Shown one piece after another: positions 10,605 through 20,815 of a stretch of DNA of 64,000 bases. Numbering within the stretch: the stretch's first letter is position 1; each line of letters begins with the position of its first letter. The notes under the pieces were generated by a model. The model did no database searches. It was not told the DNA's origin and saw only the letters and a list, made by a program, of their open reading frames with translations. Source of the stretch: Welwitschia mirabilis (taxonomy: Eukaryota > Gnetophyta > Gnetopsida > Welwitschiales); assembly GCA_051453625.1 (NCBI GenBank), contig JBOZIK010000001.1:79300459-79364458 (forward strand). The letters are read 5' to 3'. The translations under genes and the position numbers were made by a program.

Positions 10605-12957
10605 TAGCCTTCCACTTAGCCTTATGAGTTACTAACAAAAAAAGTAAATAACTACAAATTATAAGCCAAATTAATTAAGATATATAGTAATTAGAAAATA
10701 TAAATTGGATTCAAAAATATTTATCATGTGAGTTTAAATATCAAAATTTGATGAACTGGATGTATTACCTTGGTAGAGTGTGTAACTGTACTGTCATCCT
10801 CTTTTATCATCTGGATGATAACAGGGATGATAGGATTTAAAAATTAGAATAAAAAATTGATTGCCTACAATTATGATCATCATAAGATGAGATCACAGCA
10901 CTTACAAATTATGTTAACCCCTCACTTAAAAAATTTAATACATCAAAAAAATTGAAATTAAATGTTATATCAAAAAGTCATCAAAATATATAATCATAAT
11001 AACTCAAATAAATGATGTGTGTGCTTAATCAAGAATAGTTGTAACTTAAAATGATGTATATAAATCAATTAGTGAGTTTTAAGTATAATCTACAAGGGGT
11101 AAATATATCAAAATAATCATAATATTACTCCCCTTATCCATGGTCTTCTAAATCTTTTAGCGTAAACCTACAAGAAGATCTTGAAATTGCTTTGCTATGA
11201 CCTAGTAAAAAATACTCATAATGCATATCTCATAAATAATATAAAATATTAACCAAATAAAAACATTATAAATATGTATTGTAAAAGCTTGAAGTAACCC
11301 TCATAATCAAATTTTTTGCTCAAAAATATCACATAAATATGTCCTAATCCTCCACACATGAACCAATATGTCCCGGATTACGATAATGTAAGAAGAAACT
11401 AATGTCATCTTGTGGGTCATCTAAATCACATACAAAGGATTATGATTAGAAAAGAATCAAATATCATCTAGAGAGTTATGTGGATGACCAAGTAGAGGAC
11501 ATGTTATTAAGAAATATTTGGCAAAAAAGTGAAATCTAGTGGAGTTAAATAGTCAATGATAGCAATAATGAGGCCTTAAACAGTTATTATGAAGTCTAAA
11601 AGATGGGTAAAAGCTAAGAAATTATTACGAATAGAGCTTGAAAAGAAGGATAACTCAAGGTAGAGAAAGAAGTATCACAATAAAGTAGTTATAATGTAGT
11701 AAGTAAGAAGAAGCAATGCTAAGGAAAATTCTCAAATGTACCCAAACTTAAAATCATTCAAGAGTAGCAAGTTGATGTGCCAAAACTTAAAAAGATTGAA
11801 AAAGTATAATTGTAAATTAAATGAATATATTCTATTAAAGTGCTCAAAGAAGGTCAACCCCTATGGATAAAACCATGAGNNNNNNNNNNNNNNNNNNNNN
11901 NNNNNNNNNNNNNNNNNNNNNNNNNNNNNNNNNNNNNNNNNNNNNNNNNNNNNNNNNNNNNNNNNNNNNNNNNNNNNNNNNNNNNNNNNNNNNNNNNNNN
12001 NNNNNNNNNNNNNNNNNNNNNNNNNNNNNNNNNNNNNNNNNNNNNNNNNNNNNNNNNNNNNNNNNNNNNNNNNNNNNNNNNNNNNNNNNNNNNNNNNNNN
12101 NNNNNNNNNNNNNNNNNNNNNNNNNNNNNNNNNNNNNNNNNNNNNNNNNNNNNNNNNNNNNNNNNNNNNNNNNNNNNNNNNNNNNNNNNNNNNNNNNNNN
12201 NNNNNNNNNNNNNNNNNNNNNNNNNNNNNNNNNNNNNNNNNNNNNNNNNNNNNNNNNNNNNNNNNNNNNNNNNNNNNNNNNNNNNNNNNNNNNNNNNNNN
12301 NNNNNNNNNNNNNNNNNNNNNNNNNNNNNNNNNNNNNNNNNNNNNNNNNNNNNNNNNNNNNNNNNNNNNNNNNNNNNNNNNNNNNNNNNNNNNNNNNNNN
12401 NNNNNNNNNNNNNNNNNNNNNNNNNNNNNNNNNNNNNNNNNNNNNNNNNNNNNNNNNNNNNNNNNNNNNNNNNNNNNNNNNNNNNNNNNNNNNNNNNNNN
12501 NNNNNNNNNNNNNNNNNNNNNNNNNNNNNNNNNNNNNNNNNNNNNNNNNNNNNNNNNNNNNNNNNNNNNNNNNNNNNNNNNACAAAATATCATGATCATT
12601 ATTTATTTCTTTATTTCTTTTCTTTTTTTTTTTTTTGAAATAAATCCCACATGATCAAGTACTCTTAAAGATGATAGTAAGGCAATGAGATAATATATAG
12701 GGAAGAACACACACAACTAACAAAAGACTCATACCATTGAGAGATAAAAAGAGAATCAAGACATCGTCCTTTAAAATAAAGTTCATAGACTTAATAGTGT
12801 CTTAAGATTAAGTGAATATGTCCAAGTAAAAGATTAGTAGTCATTGTAACTTCATAAAATAATACATAAGTCAAGTACAATATGTTCAAGTGATAACATA
12901 ATTTCTATCAAAGAATCAACTAAGAAAGAATTTAGATAATGGTAGGAGGAAATGCCT
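10605..12957 (-). other. 3' non-coding part of E1 with polypurine-like tract and gap
   Basis: Directly right of the 3' LTR the plus strand reads 'tagccttccacttagcc', i.e. 'ggctaagtggaaggcta' on the element strand. The same block follows the LTRs at 52148 ('tagcccctacttagcc') and 60338 ('tagccctccatctagtag'), so it is a conserved polypurine-type boundary. The palindrome atcatctggatgat lies at 10806-10819. A 702-N gap covers 11880-12581. A T-rich block at 12590-12650 matches 55840-55910 of the second family E copy. The third ORF of family E is not visible, either deleted or in the gap. Confidence 0.65.
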
Positions 12958-13290
12958 CCTTATTGAGGGAGGTCTTGTAAGACAAGTGCTTTTATCATGT
13001 TTATGGTTTGATCAGTAGGTGACTCATAGATTTTTAACCTTTATCCATTAACTTTTTAAATTTCTCTAGTGTTTGGATTTTAGATTTTAACTAAGCCATT
13101 AAAATGTGCTTTATTTAAAAGATAAGAACATAACCATTTAGAGGTTAATTTATTGTGCAAAATATGCACTCGAGTATTCTACATAAAATAAAAAGAAAAT
13201 ACCAAATCAAGCTTACAGTATTAGGAAACTAGATTTTATTTAGATCTAATACTTTATTTAAAAGAAAAAGAAATATTTATGTTTTTGAAA
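12958..13290 (-). pseudogene. Integrase C-terminal remnant of E1
   Basis: Aligned by eye with 56220-56480, the end of the family E integrase: both carry the block just before the stop that reads as the plant gypsy 'KVNGQRLKPY' tail, and the shared antisense wording 'ttaacctttatccattaactttttaaatttctctag' (here near 13036) versus 'ttaaccttttgaatctctctag' there. Only the DNA-binding C-terminal part is left; the zinc-binding domain and catalytic core are missing upstream, where the gag-like ORF follows after about 200 bp. Many stops. Confidence 0.55.
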
Positions 13291-13500
13291 GACTATGGTC
13301 CTAGGTATTATAATTTTTTGGAAAAATAAGGATCAAATCAAACAGAAATAAATTGATAAAACATGAAATATATATAGTCATTTTTTAGTAGAATCAATTA
13401 AAGGTAAAGAAAGTTAAAGGATAAAACCTTAATAGCATAAATTTCAGAATCTAAATAAGAGATGAAGAAGTAATGGATTTCATTTAAAATAATTAGTTAA

Positions 13501-14900
13501 TTAATGTAAATCATAATTATTATTACATAATTTTTTGAAGGCATTATATAAAGAAAGGATCCAAGAAGTTTTTGAAGGCTTTTTAGAATGTTTAGTAAGA
13601 TTAAAAACCTTTCTAACATCCAACTCAGGATATCTACTTTCATCAAGAAGGTAAGGTCTTTCTAAATTTAGAATTCTAAGATATTCCAAGTCATACTTTT
13701 GAAAAGAGTAATTATTAAATACACAAGGTAAAGTGGACATGGTAAGATAGGAAAGAATGTTACTTTGAATATTACATGAAATTCTAAAAGGAAGAGATCA
13801 AGAGATATTAGGACTAAACTCTTTAAAATTAGGGGTTTCATTGAAAACAAGATAAGAAATGTGGATTTTAGAATTACATGAATGTTCAAATGGAAGGCAT
13901 GGAGTAATGTTACCATTATCAAGATCACAAGGTAACATAGGAGTAGGATTAGAAGGAAGGATGTTATTTGGAGTTTTAGATAAAAGCACAACTAGAAGGG
14001 ATGAAAAACATGACTAGAATATTTAAGTTGATTTGTTACATTGGAATGAATAAGTTTATCCTTTATTAAAGTTAATTAAATCTCTAAGGATCCTTTATTA
14101 TGTTTCTTTTCTTTATTATTGTCTCCCTCATTACTTTGTTGAATTGATTCTTCACTTTGTTCATCATTATCTTTGACTATATCTCCCTTCTCTTATTGAG
14201 TATTATTCTCATTCTCCAAGTTGTTGAATTCATCAAAGAGATCATAAAGAGAAATGTGCTCATCATCTTCTTTATGGGTTTTAAATTTTTCATATTCTTT
14301 ATAAAATGATTCCTCTATTCCATTTGGATTTTTTACTAGTAAATGGATGCTAGGTATATAATCTAATACCTTAATATCATCATTTGAAGAATAATTATCC
14401 TCATCCTTATTGTTAAAAAATTAAGTTAAGTCATCATTATTCTCTTTATGGCCATCTCTTAATAAATGGGATATTGCAATTTAATCTAAAATCTCGTTTT
14501 CTATTTTAAAGTAAGAATCATTACCACTTGTTTTTAAGTTTTTCTAATTTTTCTCAAGGTGGGATATAGTAGAAATAGTAGGATAGGTTTGAGAATGTTG
14601 TGTTATAAAAGAATCTTGAGATAGTCAATTTTATAACATTGTTTATTGAAATATTTCAATTATATTTTCTAGGCTCCTATTTTGATTTTCAAATTTTTTG
14701 TTATTATTTTTTTACATCTTTTTCATTTCTTCAATTATCTCATGAAGTAAGTCTATTTCTTCTTCATTATAATTCATAGAAAATGGGTCTTTTTCATAGT
14801 AATTTATGGGATATGGCTAGGATTTTCTAAAATAATTATAATATGTTTTTTTAAATGAGGTGGAATCCCTAGAATGTTGAAAATCCTCATTATCATTTCT
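13501..14900 (-). pseudogene. Long gag-like ORF relic of E1
   Basis: From about 14870 to 14050 a single minus-strand frame stays coding-like: an acidic/Asn-rich part (MNYNEEEIDLLHEIIEEMKK near 14775-14720, then LENIIEIFQ), a stretch EKYEKF-like with HKEDDEHISLYDLFDEFNN near 14275-14220, and a polar tail (EGDNNKEKKHN near 14130-14100). After one frameshift near 14040 the frame continues from 13989 to a TAA at 13501, with a single TGA near 13797 (MLLSKTPNNILPS, CDLDNGNITPCLPFEHS, RYPELDVRKVFNLTKHSKK, LSLYNAFKKLC). Almost every internal stop is TAA or TAG in a Gln position. The position after the PBS and the Gln/Asn-rich coiled part suggest gag (capsid precursor) or a gag-linked protein; the C-terminal half is not recognised. 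Confidence 0.55.
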
Positions 14901-15616
14901 ACATAAAGCCTAAATAGAAAAGAAAGAAAAATAAGGAATTTGAAAAGAGGAAGAGGCCCAATTCCTAGTCTCAACATAATTTGATATTATCCATACTTTT
15001 TTTTCAAAAATTTCTCAAAGTGGTCTTTTATCATATCTTTAGAAATTCTCAAGTTTATCCTTCTTTTAAATAAAATTTCTCAAAGTATTCCTTTATCTCT
15101 ATTCATAAAAATAAATAAGAAAGATGAAATAAGAAGAATTAATTTAGATGGTAAGAAAGATAAGTATAAAGTGAAGATCAAGTTCTACTTCCTATGAAAT
15201 TTTATCTTTTTAATAGAATTCATCATCATCATCTTCATCATCATTTGAATAATGTTACTAGACAATAAGTTATTTAAAAACAGATAATAGAAACTAAGAA
15301 AAAAAATAATTCTCAAAAAAATACAAACAAAAATGGATGATTATTGTTTGTGTCATCTAGATAATAGAGAGGACAATATATAATTTATCATGCTACTGAA
15401 AACTACCAAAAATATGAAAACATAAATTGCAAAGAACAAAAAAAAAAATCATAGTTTTAGGATGTCATGCACTTAAGTCATCTGAATGGTGGAGGGATAA
15501 TAAGGTGTTATTATGTTACAAAAATAAAATAATTATGGAAATAAAGATATAGAATATAAAATAAAAATATCGCACTATTTATATGTTATAGTGAGAATGC
15601 TCTAGCTCCTTATAGC

Positions 15617-15636
15617 CTTCCCTAGCAATAGCACCA
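15617..15636 (-). other. Primer-binding site of E1 (tRNA-Asp type)
   Basis: On the element strand this reads tggtgctattgctagggaag, three bases inside the 5' LTR. The known Athila/Tat PBS is TGGCGCCGTTGCCGGGGAAG. All five differences are C-to-T or G-to-A at the three CpG sites of that sequence. This site fixes the element orientation as minus and supports assignment to the Athila/Tat branch. Confidence 0.85.
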
Positions 15637-15639
15637 AAA

Positions 15640-16853
15640 TGTTGCAGTGCATATTTATGCAATCCTTAACTTCTTAAGAAAATCCTATAGATCANNNNNN
15701 NNNNNNNNNNNNNNNNNNNNNNNNNNNNNNNNNNNNNNNNNNNNNNNNNNNNNNNNNNNNNNNNNNNNNNNNNNNNNNNNNNNNNNNNNNTAACAAAATA
15801 TTTTTGGTCTTTTTTTGTTAAGTAAATAAAAATAAGAAACAATGGAAAAATACAATGTAAGATAAATGCTAATGCAATTCTTATAAATGAGATGCAAGTG
15901 AAATAACTCTAAGTAAAGAATCTATTTAACTACAAATAATTTTGTCATTAAGATTAACCCTTATAATTTAGATTAATTAGGAAAAACTATTACTTAATCC
16001 TAACCAACATAGTTGTAAAGCACATCGAACAAAATATAGATAAATGCAAGTATTCTAACTATAGAAATATAAGATTAAATAAACTAGAAGTACTTAAACT
16101 AATAATATCAACCTCTTAAAGGTTGCCTCATGACCTAAATTAACTATGAAATTCTCACTAAAAAATAATCAACATAAACTATTAGGAAGATTCACCTAAT
16201 AGAAATAAAGTAATTGTTTCATTAATATCAAGTCAAGCATCCACGTATAAAGTAGTAGCATCTCAATGGAGGATACATAGCCTAATATCAAGAAAGATGT
16301 TTAGATATAAAATATGGTTTTGGGAATAAGGAAAAGGAGGTATTTATAATTTTTGTATAGATATTCTAGAAACAAAACCCTAATGACCTGGATAAAACCC
16401 TCACAGCCCAAAGAAACGTATGACCCCATTACAAAGTTAGGTACATTAGTTTATATAAAACAAATGTCATCCTAACTATCATTTAGATAATCATGGGGAT
16501 GATTCCATGTTACAATAGATAACACATCAACTTCCATCTCTAGTCTAAGTCAGCATTCTTTTTAGCTCCTAATGTATTTTGTCCAGTACTGTCATCTAGA
16601 CGATGATGGAAACATCGTTTTTTTTGAGTTAGACAACTAAGTAAAATCCACCTTATAAATAATTGAAGTCCTTCTCAAAATACTAAGTATCATAATTTGC
16701 CTAAAATTCCTTTAAATATGTTAAGGATTGTACATTTCCATGATCATCTCATTGGTTCTTCATAATTATTGAAACCCCACTTAAACCTGTCTAAATGTCC
16801 TACAAAAGTACTCAAAATACCCCATCGAATACATACAAATTAGTGTTGTAATA
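15640..16853 (-). repeat. 5' LTR of E1
   Basis: Plus-strand left end is 'tgttgcagtgcatatttatg' and the right end 'agtgttgtaata' (ancestral TTGCAACA). Same order of blocks as 8958-10604 throughout, e.g. 'gttatataaaacaaatgtcatcc' versus 'gttatataaaataaatatcatcc'-like wording around 16448 and 9760. A 96-N gap (15695-15790) corresponds to about 97 known bases in the sister LTR, so this gap size looks right. The palindromic GTCATCTAGACGAT motif is at 16591-16604. Confidence 0.85.
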
Positions 16854-18591
16854 GAAAATTTCACCACTCATTATCCCTATTAGTTATTAACTTATCTAAT
16901 TAATCCTTTATGTAAAAATATTAACAACCTGAAAGATTTAAAAACATGTTATATAGATCATGTTAATAGATATATAATATGCTTAAATGCTTCATGAAAA
17001 GTTTATTTTTCTTGTTTTTGAAAGTACCTAATTATTTTACTAAGTTTATAGGTTTTAGATGCTAAAAAGTAATTTTTTAAAAAGTCATGTATGAAATTTA
17101 TTCATGAACTAATTGAATGAGGTTTTAATTTTATTCCCTAACATTTTACTTTTTATTCAAGAACTATTATTGGAAAATCATTAGTTATTTATTTATTCTA
17201 TATAATTTATCATCAAAAAGAAATTTTCTTATGAAATAATTATTAAGTTCCTTCTAATATCAAATTTAACTTTAAGAGTTTGCCACTATAATTTTTTGCC
17301 TTATCCCTTAGTTGCTACTAGAATTTTTCCTTATCTTTTAGTATAGTTATAAATCTAATCATTTTTATCTTATCCATAGCTACTTATGCTAGTAATTCTA
17401 ACATGTTTCTAAAATATACTAGATGTATCATAAGATCACCAGTGTCTATTCCATAGAAGAAAAGTAATAATTGTACCTTTCTAAGTTAACATCTAATCTA
17501 AATCAAAATATGTATGGTTCATCTCAAATCTATCCATATTAAAAGTTTAAATGTTTTAAGTATTGTCTTAATTAATCTCAATTTGAAAATTATAAATATC
17601 TATAGTTTTTAGATTAAGCTTATTATAGAGGAGCTATTTTAATGAAATTATATTAAAAATGAAATAATAGAGAAGGTTATCCTATTTAAACTACTAGATT
17701 CCATTGTGACATTAATGTATTATGTTGCAAAGGATTTTATTTAGATATTACAATGTAGTTGAAGGTTAATTCTAACATAAGTTCTATTAAACCCTTTAAT
17801 CTTAGTATATGGATAGATAACTTATACTTGATAAACATTTGAAGTTGAGAAATATTAACATTTAGACTATATTAGAATTAACATTCAAATTCAATGACAG
17901 TAATAACCCTACATTCTAATTTGAAAATGATAAAATAGAATGTTGGTAGATTTTAAAGTTGATCATAGTTATTTGAATTTGATGTGGTATATTTTAATTA
18001 AATCTTTTAATTATATAATTCTTATTATTAAAGTGATGTACACATTTCTATTATTTATTCTTGCATTGAAGTGGATATTTATGGTCTTACTAAGTAACTA
18101 CACCAGTTGGTTTAAATTCATTTCTTTTAATACATAGAGGGATCCCTTAAAGAAATATGAAATAGTTCCCATAGTAGCCATAGTATATTGCAAGGCTTGA
18201 AATATTCTACTACTCTTTTAAAAGTTAAATAATGGCTCTTAGTTTCTCCATTCATATTCACTTGAGATAAGATATTGGATTTGTACTTCTCAGTTGGCCA
18301 AAAGTATCTTCCTATACCTTTAGTTCATCTTACTATAGTAGAGTTTTGATGAGTTTTATTATTTAGATGTAATACGAGCCTCATTTATTTTTTTAAAAAG
18401 AGAAGAGTTAGAAATTAGAATTGGATTTTCTGTATACGCTTTTCAAATTCCTTATTTGAATCATATTTAATAGTCATGCCTTCTTAAGATTTATGGTAAT
18501 CTAGGCTTTGACTGTTATCCCTCCATTTTAAAATAAATAAAATTTTTTAAGGTTATCTTTTTTATTAATATTATTTTATTAGGAGTTTATA
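16854..18591. other. AT-rich stretch, nothing recognised
   Basis: Stops in all frames and no recognisable repeat ends. A 65-codon open stretch at 17940-18137 is hydrophobic and low in complexity, has no homologous look, and is best explained by chance in AT-rich DNA. Confidence 0.6.
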
Positions 18592-18766
18592 GGTTTAGTG
18601 ACCTCATGTTCTATTAATGATATTACTTATCTTACTATTTCAAGTGAAGGATGTATATAAGATATATATATATATATATAGGTTTAGTGAGCTCATGTTC
18701 TATTAATGATATTACTTATCTTACTATTTCAAGTGAAGGATGTATATAAGATATATATATATATAT
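18592..18766. repeat. Tandem duplication of an 86-89 bp unit ending in (AT)n
   Basis: Unit 1 (18592-18680) and unit 2 (18681-18766) are identical except for one base (gacctc versus gagctc) and the length of the terminal AT run. Much more similar than anything else in the window, so the duplication is recent, probably mediated by the AT microsatellite, or an assembly effect. Confidence 0.95.
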
Positions 18767-20504
18767 GAATCAAGTATTAATAAGTTGGATCTCTATTCCA
18801 TGTTGGATTTTTACTAGATTTCTCTTAATCTTTAACTATGTATAACAATTTTAACATATAATATAGTTCATAAAAAGTCATATAAAGTATTATTCTAACA
18901 TTGCATTTTTTTAAAAAGTTTTGTTTCTTTTACTATTTGAAGTTATAGCAAATATTTTACAAATTCTAAGCTATACTACTATTTATGATATTGATAATTC
19001 TTTGAATGGACTTATAAAGGTTAGGTATACTTACCTATATTATGACATTTAATGAAGTTTACTTTTAATAATATTTGTACATCCTTATTTCAAAATTTAT
19101 GATATTTTTAGTAGTGTATCTTGCAATATAAAATAATAATTACTATTTTTACAAACTTTTAGTTTTATCAAAAAGATACTATTTCTAAATATTAAAAAAT
19201 AATTAAATTAAGGTTAATTACATAAAGATAAAAAGTAACCTAAAGATAAAAGATATAAAATAGAAACAAAAGATGCAAATTTTGTAAAGAATAAAAGAGA
19301 AATAAAACTACTAAAATAAAGTGGAAAGTGAAAATAGAGAAATAAAATTACACTTAAGGATTAGGTAAAAAAGATAATAACTTATTATCATAAAACTTAG
19401 AAAGAATAAAACTTAATGAAAATAGTTTAAAGTTTAAAATTTAAAACTTATAAATTAAGATAAATTTAGTCAACCCATTCTAAGATTTTAAATAATCGAT
19501 GCTTCACTAGCTGCAACATCATAGAAGTGTATTTTATTAAAGCTTTTAGATGTGAATTTAAAATAATAAAAACTACACTTGAGTTAATCACATGTAAATA
19601 ATTATTTTTTTCTAACTAATGAATGAAAATAACTTAACTAAATTAAAATTTCATTATGAAAAAAAGAAAAAATAAACAATTAACTTCAACATTAATGTGC
19701 ATCTTTAAAAAAAAAAGAGATTAATTCTACAAAGCTAATATTCTATTACACTATTAACAAGATATTCAAGTACAAAGTAAAATTGGTTATAAACTCATCC
19801 CTAATGAATCCATTAATTGATTGCATGTCATANNNNNNNNNNNNNNNNNNNNNNNNNNNNNNNNNNNNNNNNNNNNNNNNNNNNNNNNNNNNNNNNNNNN
19901 NNNNNNNNNNNNNNNNNNNNNNNNNNNNNNNNTGAATCCATTAATTGATTGCATGTCATAGAAGGGGAAAAAATAAATACTAGGAATCACAATGCTTATT
20001 AAACTAGCAATATGCAGGTAAATTTAATACAAAGGTAAATAAAAAAGGTATAATTGAGTGAAATTAACTTATAAACTTAAGAGATACACTTTTATTTCAA
20101 TTAATATTCTAATAATAATAAAAACAAAAATAGAAAGAAAATAATTAACCAAAGAACCTAGTTCAAATATATTCTAGAAATACTTTAATAAGGAATTCTT
20201 AAAGGAATTATGTATTAAGGAACCAATTTAAAGATGAACTAGAAAAGAAACAAAGCTTTATTATAGAGGAAATTGATTAATAAGTAGCATTGAAGTAAGT
20301 TTTCTACGTGAAATTAGTAATCTAAGTCACCTCTTTTACATTTGAGAAGGTTTATATTTATAAGAAAATTTACAAGGATAATTTAAAAAAATTATGAATA
20401 AGAATGGCATTTAGTAAAAATTGGAGAGAAAGTAGTGGAAATAACTATTAACATCTAACTTACATTCTAATTTCCTTTTTTTCCCTTTTATATTGCCTAT
20501 TACC
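18767..20504. other. AT-rich stretch with an artefactual gap
   Basis: No gene or element recognised. Contains the 100-N gap at 19833-19932 described separately. The A-rich plus strand at 19190-19450 (many 'aaaat' and 'taaaa' runs) may be the tail of an old retroelement, but nothing can be assigned. Confidence 0.55.
19833..19932. other. 100-N gap with duplicated 28-bp flanks
   Basis: The 28 bases before the gap (19805-19832) are repeated without a difference directly after it (19933-19960). As at 5050, this looks like two overlapping contig ends not merged, with a default 100-N spacer. Confidence 0.88.
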
Positions 20505-20815
20505 TTGTCTTCTATTATTATCATGTGATACTCTAAAGTATGTATCTCTTTGTCTTTTATGATCACCATGTGATAATCTAAAATATATATATATATCTTT
20601 GTCTCTCATCATCATCATGTAATAATTTGAAATACTTGTCTCTTCATATTCTATCATTACCATGTGGTGATCTGAAATAGCTATTTATTTTTCTAGCAAT
20701 AATATAAAATTATCATCTCTTCATCTTCTATCATTTTCATGTGATAAATCTAAAATGCTTATCTCTTTATCTTCTATCATTATTATGTAATAATTTAAAA
20801 TGCCTATTTATTCCT
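20505..20815. repeat. Minisatellite, about 46-bp period, about six degenerate copies
   Basis: Recurring order of 'cttctatcatt', 'atcatgtgataat', 'ctaaaata' and 'atctc' with starts near 20505, 20550, 20598, 20643, 20720 and 20768. Copy 4 is interrupted by about 30 extra bases (near 20684-20713). The array lies in no recognised element. The short open frame on the minus strand at 20460-20663 is produced by the repeat and is not a gene. Confidence 0.75.

Larger units (their letters stand above)
8958..16853 (-). mobile_element. Athila-like Ty3/gypsy element E1, two LTRs, RT lost
   Basis: Bounded by two similar direct LTRs (8958-10604 and 15640-16853). A primer-binding site complementary to the tRNA-Asp type used by Athila/Tat elements abuts the right LTR on the minus strand, so the element reads right to left. 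Order on the minus strand: 5' LTR, PBS, leader, gag-like ORF (14900-13501), integrase C-terminal piece (about 13290-12960), 3' non-coding DNA, polypurine-like tract, 3' LTR. Reverse transcriptase, RNase H and the integrase core are absent, although 702 N at 11880-12581 hide part of the 3' half. LTRs differ at roughly one base in five by eye, so the insertion is old. Flanking 5-mers (aaaag, gaaaa) do not form a clear target-site duplication. Confidence 0.8.

Noticed and set aside
11844-12654. Open frames across the gap at 11880-12581
   Set aside because: Made almost entirely of undetermined bases; only a few real codons at either end.
13668-13991. 107-codon hydrophobic frame on the minus strand
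   Set aside because: Shadow of the gag-like frame of E1 in another register; the +1 frame has the protein-like composition and continues across the region.
15200-15245. CRISPR-like or regulatory repeat ('catcatcatcttcatcatcat')
   Set aside because: A short imperfect trinucleotide run that would encode an acidic stretch on the element strand; no spacers or array structure.
20460-20663. 67-codon Arg/Tyr/Met-rich frame
   Set aside because: Generated by the 46-bp minisatellite; the periodic peptide follows the repeat.
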